Assembly: GCA_019137255.1 (NCBI GenBank)
Contig: WPDH01000029.1
Span: 2,820 to 38,542, forward strand
Length of the DNA: 35,723 nucleotides
From: Corinectria fuckeliana
Taxonomy: Eukaryota; Ascomycota; Sordariomycetes; Hypocreales; Nectriaceae
Direction of reading: 5' to 3'
Below the pieces are notes generated by a model. It was not told the origin of the DNA, ran no database searches, and saw only the letters and a list, made by a program, of their open reading frames with translations. The first letter of the stretch is position 1. Each line of letters begins with the position of its first letter. The translations under genes were made by a program, and so were the position numbers. Below, piece by piece: positions 10,603-22,201 of this stretch.

Positions 10603-13600
10603 CTGGATGCTAGTGCGTATAATATGTATGTGTAATATTATAGCTTTTCTTAATATAATTAAATAGAGGGATGATTTGTAGTATAGGTAGCTACTTAATA
10701 TATATTATCTGATCTCTTAGCAATATATTAGAGTCCTTAAGACTGTGATGAACATATAATACCTTGTAATAGCACCACCTTATTATAGTATTACAGCTGT
10801 GACTATATATATTAATCACTCCTATTATATAGTATATAAAATAGGGCTTTACCTCTTAGAAGAAGCTTTCTATTTCTTATTAAATTTTACTATAAAGATA
10901 TATAACTATAACTAAAGCTAGTATTAGAATACTTAGGGCTTTCTAATCTATATAGATAGTATAGTAATATAAGCAGGGCTTTTAATAGTAAACTATAATA
11001 ACTAATTTATTTTATAGCCTATTACTAATAACTAATAAGAATAGCTACTAAGCTGCCTTCCTTATATATTATTAGTCTTATTTCTTATTAAGTATTAGAG
11101 ATCTACTACTATTTTACTAATAGATCTAACCTCTCTTATAGTACTATATATAGACCCTTAGGCACTTATAAGAGCTTAAGCCACTTAATATCCTCCTTAG
11201 GGGCAGTATATTACTATAGAGGTGCTACTATTTAGATATTAGATTAGGGGGGAGTAGCATATTAGGTATTTTAATAATATTCTTTAATAATAGTACCCTC
11301 TTTTAGATATAATACTTATATAGACTTATAATTAACTTTAGGCTCTTAATACTTTATATTATAATATAAGTATTATAGTCTTAGGCATAATATAGCTAAT
11401 AGCTACTGTAAGGATAACTAGTAACCTATAAAATCTCTAGGTAATAAAGAGATTAGGGATATATATTTAGTATATTACCTTAGATGGATATATTTAGTGG
11501 ATATAATAAGAAATATAGTAATATTATTAAATAGTTTAATAAATATAATATTATATTATTATCTCTGCTTCTCTTATTATCTTATATATAACTATTAAGC
11601 CTATAGAACTTTATATAGGAACTTAGCTAGAACTATATTAAATTAAGCTATTAGATTACTATATTTATACTTAGAGATTCTTCTTTTTCTTCTCTTTCTA
11701 ATAATATATTATAATTATATTTCTTATTTCTTGTTTATGTTTTAGCAGGGGGGGTTCTTATTATTATACTATCTCTCCTGTAATTAAAAATCTCTCTCTG
11801 TTATATCCTAGATATCTTATATATCTTACTACCCTAAGAATAGCTGCTCTGCTATCTCTACTTTTATATTCTGTTTAACCTGCTTATTCTTAGTCTTATC
11901 CTAATTAAGATAACTTATTATCTCCTTTTTAGTTTAGTTTTTAATACTACTTTCTGCCTTATAATAACTCTCTATTTGCTTAAAGTTAAGATACTAGTTA
12001 TATTCTGCTTTACTATAGTATAAAGGTAGTCTTATTACCCTCTAGTATTACTAGTTAGTCTTTAAGGCTCCCTAAGGTAATATAGTAAACTAGGCCTCTT
12101 ATGCTTTTTTATATCACTAAAAGATAGCATAAGAGTTATTAGCTTATAATACAGGTACTATAATAGTTGCTAGTCTAGCTATTATAGAGGATAGTATATA
12201 GGTTATTATATATGTTATTATATATATTATTATATAGGCTATAATCTCAGATGCTATAGATAATCTAGTTGGGGATAATAGGAATAGTAAGCAAGTTATA
12301 AAGCAAGTAGTTATATATGTTATTATAGTGATTTAAGTAGAAGCTTATAGTAGATACTTATAATATAAGAGGTATACTTTAGACCTTATTATATAACCCT
12401 GCTTATAACATCTTAAATATGTTAGTAGTGCCTTTAGTTATACTGCTTTTTTAATATGTTTAAATATAGAGGGCTTATATTATATGCTTATTAATAGTAA
12501 TATTAAAGTAGCTGCTAGGTGATTAAACTGCTTATAAGGCTTAATAATAAGCTAGAGGGTCTCTAATTATTAGAGATGCTAATATAAATAAAAATAATAT
12601 AGCTAAAGAGGTAGACTTTACACTAGTAAAGGCTAAAAGGTATAAGCATATAGTAGACTAAGAGTCTTAGTGAAAACCTCTATATATAAAGGATAATCTT
12701 TTAATAGTTGTTCCTGTTAAGTCTTAACCTTCTGCAGGGCCTTATATAAGACCTAACTATAGATATTACTATATAATACTCTAGATAGCTTAAGAGGTGT
12801 GCTAATCTGTTACCTAGCTTAGTTAGCTTTAAGTTTAGAAAGCTGGTTTAATAGAACAAGCTTAATAATCCTCTAAGCCTTAAAAAGATTAACCTATAAG
12901 GTTTTTAAGTAACTCTTAATAAGCTAATAAATACTCTTAGCTCTTAATATAATATATTACTTAAAGTGTAGATATTAGTAAACCTATACCTTTATAAACC
13001 TCTTTTTATAAAGATCTAGCTAGGTTTTTATAATATAGCCCACTTTATTAAGATAAGTAGAGATATACTACTTTTTAAACTTTTTAAGCCTCTTATTATA
13101 GATATTCTTAGTTGTTAAAGTAATAATCTTATACTATAGACTATAAAACACCTTCCACTCTTTATACTCTTAAGAGTTGCCTTTATCTTAAGTAAATATA
13201 AGCATATAATAACTCAGAATAGCTTTATTAATATGCTAGAGGTATAGTATTAAGGCTAACTTAGGAAAGTAAGAAAAAGAGGAAATAGTATTTATATAAG
13301 CAAGATAGTAATCTATAAGTATTACAGATAGAAAAGCCACTTTATAAAGCTTATACAGATATTATAACCGCTTAAAAGCCTAGATAAAGTTATTTTTTTT
13401 CTTATTGTTAAGAAATATAAATATAATATAAAAAGATCGCTTATAAGTATTAACACTAACTATATTAAGAAGGGGTATCTTATACTTATTAGTCTTATAT
13501 ATATAGTCTAATATAAGCACTTCTAGATATAATTTAAGGTATTCTAGTGACTGTGGATATATAAATAATACTACTATAACTCTACTGCTCTTATTAAGGT

Positions 13601-13829
13601 GAATTTAACTTTAGAAGCTATCACTTTTAAGCTGATTAGTAAGAGTATATATATTATTTTAGCCTTTAGTAAGCTTCTGCTTACCTTATATAATATAGTT
13701 ATAAATATCTTACTATATAGTAAGTATATCTAAGGTTATATATAGATAAGATCTAATCTCCTTTAGTATAATACCTATATTAGCAAGTTAGTAGACTATT
13801 AATTTATCTAAGGATACTAGTTAATAATA

Positions 13830-14120
13830 TATTAGATATACTATCTTATTAAAGCTTGGTTTATAATTATATTAATTAAAGCTAGCCCTAGAATAATATA
13901 TTAGACTCTATATAGTCCTATATAGGCTTTCTTTTACTATAATAAAGAAGAGGCATCTTATATAATATATTATAGTTTTCTATTACTATTTCCTAGAGGC
14001 AGAAGAGGTATAGCTAGCTCTATAGTCACAGTTAAAAATAATACTAGTCCTTCTACTAGGGGTCTTCTAAGAGCTTTTAATAATAAAGGTATAGCCTTAT
14101 AGCGCTACCTAAGTGTTAAT
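13830..14120 (-). pseudogene. Remnant of MULE transposase N-terminus (FAR1-like zinc-binding domain)
   Basis: Reading down from about 14096 on the minus strand, one frame gives GYTFIIKSS, stop, KTPSRRTSIIFNCDYRASYT and SSASRK. After a few stops come RCLFFIIVKES and a NYKPS segment near 13850-13870. This is the layout of the N-terminal DNA-binding domain of MULE transposases: GY(A/T)xxIKxSxK, a cysteine (codon 14030-14028), a second cysteine (13955-13953), then an NHxPS motif whose histidine would appear as tyrosine after RIP. The stops are all TAA or TAG, as RIP makes from CAA, CAG or TGG. The rest of the transposase should run leftwards to about 11 kb but I cannot read it. Confidence 0.55.
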
Positions 14121-14328
14121 TATAGTGGCTACTTCCTCTTGTAAGCAGAAGTAGCCTTTAGGAGGGAGAATATTATTAGGGAAGTAATAAGAAATATTAA
14201 TTAGGTTTATTATAGTAGAAGAAGAGCAGAGAAAGTTAAATTAATACTATAGAAGCTACTAATTATTAAATTAAGAGGCTAACTTATAGTAAATAACCCT
14301 CTTTTAATAATACTATATATCTGATTTA

Positions 14329-14417
14329 CTTATATAACAGATCTTATTCGCACAGCTGGCTGTGCAGCTAATCACGTGATATTAAACGCACAGCCGGCTG
14401 TGCACCTATGAGTCGCT
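14329..14417 (-). repeat. MULE right terminal inverted repeat (89 bp)
   Basis: This is the reverse complement of 10514-10602 with four differences, all transitions. One changes the inner 16-bp palindrome to GCACAGCTGGCTGTGC (forward strand). The outer palindrome (14388-14403) and CACGTG (14373-14378) are intact. Confidence 0.85.
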
Positions 14418-14426
14418 ATGATTTTA
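14418..14426. repeat. 9-bp target site duplication, right
   Basis: Exact copy of 10505-10513 (ATGATTTTA), immediately outside the right terminal inverted repeat. Confidence 0.85.
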
Positions 14427-14954
14427 CCACGAGACGAAATGTAAGTTTGCCGCGACGGCATCTCCAAATTTTTAGGTCGGTCCGTCGCTCTGAGTGCCTT
14501 CTAAATTTGGCGCCGGGCGCCCCTCATTTGAAAGTATCAGCACGTGTGTCGGTAAAGCCTATGAGATTGAGTAAGGCTAGGGAAAAGGTCGGCCTTCAAG
14601 CAGGCCTGTCAGGCAAAGTCACGGAGCAAACAAATAGCAGATGAGAAATGTGGGGCTTTGGGGAGATCTCGGTCAAAGAGTTGGAAACGTAATTAGCCTC
14701 GCGTGCTGGCCCTATGAGGCTAAATCCTTCCGGGCGTAATAAATTCCATACATCAGTCGCCCCAATTGTGGCGTGCTGTTTACTAAGCTGTTGAGCTGTG
14801 GCGCCGGGGCGCTGGCTGTGGCGTAGGCCAAGTACTATGTTGCCGCGCTAATAAGTTTCACCCCCACCTTTCCCTAATCTTTCCGTGAAACTGCAAACAA
14901 TACAGCAACAACATCACATGCACTGATTGATTAAACCCGCAATGATGCGCCGCC
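14427..14954 (+). promoter_or_regulatory. Upstream region of the PD-(D/E)XK-like gene
   Basis: No real gene is seen; an open frame from 14408 starts inside the transposon end and has no protein character. Near the gene there are three copies of TGTGGCG (14767-14773, 14797-14803, 14817-14823) and a CT-rich tract (CACCCCCACCTTTCCCTAAT, about 14859-14878), which suit a fungal promoter. A short upstream reading frame, ATG at 14942 to TGA at 14960-14962, overlaps the main start codon and could lower translation if the transcript includes it. No TATA box is evident. Confidence 0.35.
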
Positions 14955-16443
14955 ATGTCTGACGGCGAGAGCCAGAGCATCTTGTGCTGGCTTCAAGCCC
15001 TACCGGAAGCCCTGCCAGAAGCCTACGACGATTGCCACCCCCTCCCACCGCCGTCATCGCCCTCGTTATCGCGCCCTAACAAGCGCAAAGCCCAACATCA
15101 ACAGCCGAGTCCCCCGATGTCGCTGCCGGAGATGGAGAAGGAGAAGGATCTAACACCGACGCGAAAGCGACAACGAATCGTCGACGCTACAGGCACCGCC
15201 GCGACCGACCCAAACCAGACGCCGCGCCCTCCGCTCCGTAGTGGGCGTAGTTCAGCGTCAGCGTCAGCCTCATTGTCCGCCTCAAGCGCAAGCGCCTCGT
15301 CCTCTCGTTCCGGATCCCCCAAGAAACAATTCATGAACTTGCGCATCCAAGAATCAGGCATCGAGTTTCGCACGCTCGATGCAGCGCCCAAGGAGGAAGC
15401 GGCCAATCTTCTCAACAATCTGCGACAGATCGGCCGTGGCCTCGCCATCCTCCCCCACGACGAGCGGCAGCGGATACTGCAGGATGATGCCATCGATCCC
15501 CGCGAGTGGACTTTCTCGTTCAAGGCGGCTGGCGAAGTTGATGCGCTGCCGGGTCGGATACCGTCGCCGGAAGTTGTAGCCGTGGTTCGCAAGCGGGCCA
15601 AGAAGTGCCACGAGTTCGGCCACGAAGAGGCGGCCTGGAATACGGAGGTGCACTTTCGCCTACTGGAATCCATTCTTCGAGACCCAAAGACGGACGAAGC
15701 CGGGCCCCTCAACTTTACAACCTGGTGAGTGTTGGACGCAACGCAATGCGCCTCCGCTGATGCCCTGCCCGTATCCCGACTAACAGTCGTCTAGCACCTC
15801 TGCCCGTCCGCACCCTAGATACCTCCCGCGATCCACCCAAGCAAAGATGGTCGACATGTGCCTCTACGCCGACCTTTATGATGATGACGATGCCATGGAG
15901 GCCGAACAAGCCCTCTGCCGCCAGACGCCAACGTCTTCTGTTAACCACACTGACTTTGCGCCGCTGCAGTTGTCTCCCATCGTCCTGAGCATCGAAACCA
16001 AGAAGTCGGGCAAGGATCTCGATACGGCGCAGCTGCAGATGGGCATCTGGCACGCCGCGCAGTGGTCTTTTCTCCGCTCCGCCGTTCTCCTATCCTTGCA
16101 AGCGCGGCAGGCGCAGTCAACGCCCGACGAATCAACACCATCTGCGCCGCAGATGCTGCAGCAGCAGCAAGAGCAAGAACGACAGGTAGACGAAGCTCTA
16201 ACCCGGCTCGCCTTCCTCCCTGGCGTTATCGTCCAGGGGCACAAGTGGATGCTAGTGCTATCGACGCGCGAACGCCTCAAGACGGTGCTGTGGGTGGAAC
16301 AGCAGTTTGGCAGCACCCATCGCATCCTGGAGACATACCAGGTGATTGCTGGGCTGCGGGAGCTTGCGGCGTGGGGGAGGGATACCTACCTGCCGTGGTT
16401 TCGGGAGAACATCCTGGCGGGCTATGGACCTGAGGGCGGATGA
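14955..16443 (+). CDS. PD-(D/E)XK nuclease-like fungal protein, two exons
   Basis: Exon 1 is 14955-15724 and exon 2 is 15795-16443, giving 472 residues. The intron (15725-15794, 70 bp) has donor GTGAGT, branch-like CTAAC at 15780-15784 and acceptor CTAG. Splicing restores TTC-TSARPHPRYLP, a conserved junction I associate with this family. The N-terminal 120 residues are disordered: proline-rich, a basic RKRQR patch near 70-74, and a serine/alanine run at about 98-119. The C-terminal half carries the nuclease-like core: NTEVHFRLLESIL (229-241, helix with E231), KMVDMCLYA (274-282, D277), LSIETKKSGKD (321-331, E324 and K326) and AQLQMGIWHAAQW (335-347). D277 and E324-x-K326 fit the PD-(D/E)XK catalytic pattern. 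It matches, by memory, the expanded fungal PDDEXK-like family (Pfam PDDEXK_12), whose members are often annotated as nuclease-like and whose function is unknown. The start has a good context (CGCCATGTC). No RIP or frameshift is visible, so it looks intact. Nuclear location is inferred only from the basic patch. Confidence 0.85.
15725..15794 (+). other. Intron of the PD-(D/E)XK-like gene
   Basis: The 70-bp GT-AG intron has donor GTGAGT, branch-like CTAAC ten bases before the acceptor, and acceptor TAG at 15792-15794. Reading through without splicing meets TGA directly after TTW. The AG at 15794 keeps the frame and joins conserved sequence on both sides. Confidence 0.8.
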
Positions 16444-16479
16444 TAATCCTGGGGGCTGCTATGCCTTTCGGTCAGATGG

Positions 16480-16771
16480 AGACATTGTGGTGATGAGATG
16501 GGCAGCAACTATCGACTGGTGGTGGCGGAAATGCAGCTACTGCATCGGCAGCGGACGCAAGGGTGAAGCCGTCCTTCACGACCTAAGTGAATGCGCGTAC
16601 GGAGGTGCTGAGGCAGTAGAGACCGAGTTCGGTAACGCTATCTATGCAGAAGGAAGGGCCCTAAGCACTATATGCTATCGTTGTTATCTGCCTAGGCAGC
16701 TCTGTGAAAAATGGACAAAAACTAGCGATAGTGGTTGGATCGAGAGGGACAAAGCGGAGTGGACTTGCTGA
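16480..16771 (+). pseudogene. C-terminal zinc-binding fragment of a fungal helicase-type protein
   Basis: An open frame ends at TGA 16769-16771. It includes WWWRKCSYCIGSG, LHDLSECAYGG, ICYRCYLPRQLCEKW and a final EWTC. The pattern C-x2-C...H-x4-C...C-x2-C-x4-(5)-C-x2-W recalls the cysteine-rich tail of the large fungal RecQ-type helicases, the same broad family as the remnant at 6821-8408. There is no helicase core before it: the PD-(D/E)XK-like gene ends only 36 bp upstream. RIP-altered DNA begins immediately after its stop. It is probably a truncated fragment; a short independent gene is less likely because no good start is present. Confidence 0.45.
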
Positions 16772-19700
16772 TATAGAAAGAACCTGCTTTATAATATAGT
16801 AGAGTGTAGCTAGGTATTTTACTTTAGGGTTAAGGCTAGGATTTACTATATTATATAGGTAGTGATATTAATAATAGTCTAGTATACTTATACTTTAGCT
16901 AAATAACTAGAGTGTTATAAGCTAAGTTAAGACTAGGTGGTTAAAACTAGCAGAATTATAATATACTCACTTTTTTCTTTTTATTATAAAAGCTAATTAC
17001 TATAACTTTATAATTACTATAATTAAAGCTTTAATTATAGTGATTAAGTATTATAATTACTATAATCACTTATATAAATACTATAATTATTATAGTATAT
17101 ATATTTATTTATTTAACATATTAGATAAGAGTTTTATACTTTTTAGCTATTAACACACTTAGTTATATTAAATTTACTATTTTACTATTACTAGACTATA
17201 ACTTATATTACTTACTATAATATCTTAAACTACTAGTTTAAACACTTTTATATTTTAAACTTATCTTATACTCTTAGGATAAACTTAGCTATTATATATT
17301 AATATCTCTTATTTAGTGTTTTACTATATTAACTTAAGTAATAATTTAAATTAGTTATTATAACTCTAATAACTCTATTTAGTTTAAAAATATCTTAAGA
17401 TAAACAGCCTTAAGATAATATTTAGATATATAATCTTAGTATTATAGCTTACCTCTCTAGGTTTATATAAGAGTTAGTCTTACTAGGGTATAAATATAAA
17501 GATTATAAAGGTAAGTATTAGTATATTATAAAGCTTTCACTTAATAAGTATTTAATAAGTGCTTATTTAGCATTCTTAAAAGGGCTACTAGCTTACTATT
17601 TAGGTAAGCCCTAAAGTTAAGCCTTAAAGGCTTATATTAAGTATTAATAGTATTAGTACTAACTATTATAATTACTCTCTCCCCTTTTAAGCCTTATCTT
17701 AAAGTGTTATTTTTTATAATAAGAAGTTTATTATTTTCTTATATATATAGTAGTTTACTAACTATATAGAAATAATATAGCTTATTATTAGGTTTATTAT
17801 AATCTAAGTGTTATATAAGTAGTTATTAAGCTATTATATAAGAGCCTACTTATTTTACATTTTAAATATTTACTTTAGGTTTTTATTTACTTTAAGTTTA
17901 GAATTCTCTCTTTTTTATAACCTTTTTTAGAACTCTCTTATTTATAGTTAATATATTAGTTTTTTCTTTTAACTTTATATTTTTTTCTTTTAATTAGTTT
18001 TTACCCTCTTAATATTATCTTTACCTACTTACTAAGTATTTAGTTTTATATACTAATATTAATTCTTAAAGCTATAGTTATAGTATTAAAAGAGTTTTAC
18101 ACTTAGGCTAAAGTTAATTTTCTCTTTTTAGATAAGAAGTTTTCTAAAATACCTTCTAGTAGTATTTTCTGCTCTTATTATATCTAATAGAAATACTATT
18201 TCTTCTTATATTTTTATATATATAGTTTTCTTATTTCTTACTATACTATTTATAAAGCCTTAAATAAGTAATATAGCTAAGTATATATTATAAGTGCTTA
18301 GTAAGCTATAAGTACTTATACTAATTTTATAATAATAAATTTCTACTAAGTTAGTTCTTATAATATAATAGTATTAGAACTTTTTTTACTATTTTTCTTA
18401 TTATAACTAGAATAATAAGAAGGAGAGTATTTTTACTATTAGTTACTAATATATTATTTATACTATTTATACTATTACTACTATATAGTAAAATCTTATT
18501 AAGTTTACTAAGAACCTTATAGGTATTAATATTTAAAGTAGTAATATATATTTATTTATATACTAAAAAGTAGTTACTTTTACTTAGATTTAAGCTTTAT
18601 ATACTAAGGTTAAATTTAGTTTAATTAACTATAAGAACTAGTTAGTTTTATAAGCTTATCTAGTATTTATAACACTCTTATATTATTATAATAACTTTAT
18701 TTTCTAACTCTTATTATTAGCTTTTTATACTCTAGTAGTTACTAAGTATATACTTACTATTAGAGTATCTAATAAGAGTTTTATATATACTTTTCCTAAT
18801 AATTTTTCTAAGACTATTTAAGCTTTTATTATTTAGTATTATAATAATAAGACTTTTAAGCTATTTGTTTTTTTTATAAGTATAGTATCTTTTTACTATA
18901 GTAACTAACTAGCTTTTAACTGTTCTTATAATAATAAGAGCTTAGTATATAATAATAGTATATTTAGTGATTTTTCTTATTATAGTTTAGTTTATTTTCT
19001 AGCCTTTTTTTACACCTCTTTTTACGCTTTTTATAGCTGTTAACTACTTACTTAAAATCTTAAAAGAAAAGCTCTTACTTGTTTTAAGATAAAGTATATT
19101 ATAACTAAGTAGTAACACTTAAAAGAGAAATAACTTTAAGAGTAAGCTTACTAAAAGTAAAATAAGAAGAATAATAAAAAAAAGAAAAAAGTCTAGTTTT
19201 ATTATAATAGTTAGGTTTATTATACCTTTTTTTAAGCTTAAATTTTTATTATTAGTTTAGTTTATAATCTAGTTTTTTTTATAGTTTTAAGCGGCTTTTA
19301 TTTAGAGTTTTAGTAGTTTAGTTATTTAAGTTTATATTTAAGTTAAAAAAAGATAAGTATTTATCACCTAGTTATTATTAGGTTTTTACCTATTATTAAA
19401 GATTCTTATTATTTTATTTCTTATATATACACTTTTATTATTAGTAATATTACTATACTACTTTTATTATATTTTCTAAGTAAATTATAAGTTTTTAAGT
19501 GTTATATTTTACTAGCTATCTTATTTATTTTTACTAAATAAAAGGTTTCTTCTCTTATTTTCTTATTTATAATAATTTTTTTAACTTTTTACTTATTCTC
19601 TTTTTTTTTAAGTTCTAAAAGAGTTATTAAGTGTTTATTAAGTATTTTATATATATCTTTTTATAGTTTAATAAGTAAAACTAAAAACATATTATATATT

Positions 19701-20095
19701 TTTTAGTATTATTCTAGTAAGTAAACTTAATAAGCTTATTTTCTAACTTTTTTAGCTATTATAACTTAAATAAACTTAAGTGTTAATTTCTTATATTTAA
19801 ATTAAAAGTTATATATAAATAGTCTTACTACTTATTTTACTTAATATTTTTATTTAAGATATTTTTTATTATAGTTTTTAGCTTAGGCTTTTATTACTTA
19901 TTTTTAGCACTTATAAGCTTTATTATATACTTAGTAAAAGGTTTTAATATACTTAGTTACTTCTTATATAATAGTTTTTAAGTATTATAATATATATTTT
20001 ACTACTCTTAGGTAGTACTTATATAAGACTTATATTAAAAATATACTAATACTACTATATTAGCTATTATTATATATAAATTCTACTTTTAGTAA
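16772..20095. repeat. RIP-decayed A/T-rich repeat block
   Basis: The composition changes abruptly at about 16775-16800. No intact gene is present. Around 18.5-18.95 kb a minus-strand frame has fewer stops than its neighbours, with K, L, S and Q-type codons. That hints at an old minus-strand coding region, perhaps of a retroelement, but no motif could be identified. RIP is as strong as in the left block. Confidence 0.6.
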
Positions 20096-20543
20096 ATAGC
20101 TAGCTAACTTACTAGTAGCTAGTTTTACCCACTTAAAATCCTAAGCTTTTAGTTATAACTGTAAAGTAACTTAGACACACTTAGCTAGTATAATTTTAAC
20201 ACTTAACTGCTCTACTCTTATAGTAGACTAGGTGCTTAACATTTAGTTAACTATTTCTCCCTTCTTCACTTCTTTTTTCCTTTTTCCTCTTTTTTCTTTT
20301 CTTTTTTTCCTCTTCCCTCTTTTTAATTTTTTCCTAGCCCTTTAGGAAATAAGATAACTTTAGTCTTAGCAAAAGGACTATTTACTTATATATAGTAATA
20401 GTATAAGAGGCTTAACCTAGGCCTGCTATATAAAAGATATGGGTTTTTATCTAATTTTATAGTTTTTTCTATATCTATATAAAATAAAAGCACTATTTAC
20501 CTTTTAGGTCTATAAAGTATAAATAAATAAATAAATAAATAAA
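20096..20543 (+). mobile_element. Short non-LTR retroposon (SINE-like or truncated LINE), copy 2
   Basis: This 448-bp insertion is flanked by an exact 14-bp duplication, TCTACTTTTAGTAA (20082-20095 and 20544-20557). It ends in a run of AAAT units directly before the right duplication. Long target duplications plus an A-rich simple tail identify target-primed reverse transcription. The body aligns with 3957-4416, including the pyrimidine tract (20250-20330 here) and AGGAAATAAGATAAC. It keeps more C and G than copy 1, so it is either younger or less exposed to RIP. I see no coding motif or clear pol III box. Source LINE unknown. Confidence 0.75.
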
Positions 20544-20557
20544 TCTACTTTTAGTAA

Positions 20558-21948
20558 TTATACTACTTATCTTTTAGAAGACTTTCTTATATAGATTTAT
20601 AAATATTTCTTAATAGCTTAGTTTATTCTTTTTATTTAGCTATTAGTTTATAAGTAATATATAGTAAATAGTTATTAATAAGTTACTCTTTTAATTATAA
20701 GGTCCTTTTAAAATTAGCTTATAAGAAGCTTATTTTTATTATTTATAATCTTTTTAAGACTTTTAAACTTATATTTTACCTGCTTATAAAGTACTTATAC
20801 TAATTAGGCTACTATTATAATCTTTTTATAAGAAATAAATATTATATATTTTATTATATAGTATATAATTACTAGAATTATATTATATTTCTTATTATTT
20901 ACTTATATACTATTTAGTAAACTTATAATAAAGTTTATACTAATTTCTTAAAATAAGTATAATAGTATTAAGAGTAATTATAAATATTTATAAGGCTTAT
21001 ACCTTAAGGTTTTTACCTCTTAGTATAGTTAGCAGCTAGTTATATACTTAGTTATATCTTTTTTAATCTTATTCTAATAAAACCTTTTATTAATAAGTTT
21101 TAATATTTTTATAGTTTTTTTATATTTTACTTTAAGATTATTATAGTATTAGTATAGGATTTTAAGTCTTAATACCTCTTATATAAGAATTATTAGTTTA
21201 CTCTTAAAAAATAAGATTTTATTTTAATTATAAAAGTAGTAACTTAGCTTACTAGCTATTTATTATACTCTTACTAACTGTTATTAACAAAACTAATTAT
21301 TAGCTTATAATTCTCTAACTAGTTCTTTTAAGTATAGTAAGAGTTATAATAAGAATACTATTTTACTTTTTATAAGCTCTCTTATAATTTAGTATAAGAT
21401 ATATTACTTTAGATTAATAATTTTAGCTCTAATAGAGTTCTTTTAGCTTTCTTAATAAGCTGTTTCTTACTAAGTATTTTTTAACTGCTTTTAGGTTATA
21501 CTAGCTTGTTTTTAAGCTTAGGTAACTATAAAAATAAATACTTTTTATATTTAACTTTTTTAGTCTTTTAAGAGAGTTTAAAATAAGAGGTGCTCTTTTT
21601 AAACTTATTATCTTATAAGATTTTTAAGACTTACTTATACTACTTATATATATACTCTTATAGTTTTTATCTTACTTTTAATATTAGTAATTATTTATTA
21701 TATATCTAGTAGTAAATCTTTAATAATTTATAGTTTTATTATAAGAGTAAGTAGTATTTTCACATAGAAATATACAGATAAAAGCTAGAATTTTATATTT
21801 AATATATATTTCTTTTATATTTTTATTAGATTCTTCTCTTTATATAGATATATAAAGATATTTTTAGTATATTTAATTTCCTTTTAGTTTTAAAGCTATA
21901 GAGAAAAAGATATAAGTAGGTTAAGACTTTCTAAGGACTTATATAAGT
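20558..21948. repeat. RIP-decayed A/T-rich block
   Basis: This continues the sequence interrupted by the retroposon (20095 joins 20558 when the insertion and one duplication are removed). No gene can be read. A weak minus-strand coding tendency lies around 21.3-21.7 kb. Confidence 0.55.
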
Positions 21949-22184
21949 CTTAGCAGTAGAAAATTCACTTTAGGTAATTAGTAAGCTATACTTAAAAGCT
22001 TAGTAGTAAACAATTTAAATTAGGTAATTAGTAGGTTACTAAAAGGCTTAGTAGTAAACAATTAAATACGGTAATTAGTAGGTTACTAAAAGGCTTAGTA
22101 GTAAACAATTAAATATAATAATTAGTAGGTTACTAAAAGGCTTAGTAGTAAACAATTAAATATAATAATTAGTAGGTTACTAAA
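21949..22184 (+). repeat. 47-bp tandem repeat, about five copies
   Basis: The unit begins GGCTTAGTAGTAAACAATTA and ends GTAGGTTACTAAAA. The last four copies are nearly identical and the first (from 21949) is more diverged. Differences are mostly transitions. Confidence 0.85.
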
Positions 22185-22201
22185 AATAAGCTATACTAAA
22201 T

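Larger units (their letters stand above)
10514..14417 (-). mobile_element. RIP-inactivated Mutator-like (MULE, Hop-type) transposon, 3,904 bp
   Basis: The boundaries are set by 89-bp terminal inverted repeats (10514-10602 and 14329-14417, 85 of 89 positions matching) and an exact 9-bp target duplication. Long inverted repeats plus 9-bp duplication define MULEs; the size is close to Hop of Fusarium. The interior is saturated with RIP changes, most strongly about 10.8-14.3 kb, so no transposase can be made. Remnants of the transposase N-terminus are visible on the minus strand next to the right end. The element inserted into a gene island of normal composition; without it, 10513 joins 14427. 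Confidence 0.85.

Noticed and set aside
14408..14644. 78-codon plus-strand open frame
   Set aside because: It begins inside the MULE terminal repeat, crosses the target duplication and has no protein-like character.
15098..16325. Several minus-strand open frames of 100-200 codons
   Set aside because: They are antisense shadows of the GC-rich PD-(D/E)XK-like gene; serine/arginine-rich translations follow from its codons.
3948..20557. The two similar 450-bp sequences as LTRs of one 16-kb retrotransposon
   Set aside because: Copy 2 has its own exact 14-bp target duplication and both copies end in (AAAT)n, so they are separate non-LTR insertions.
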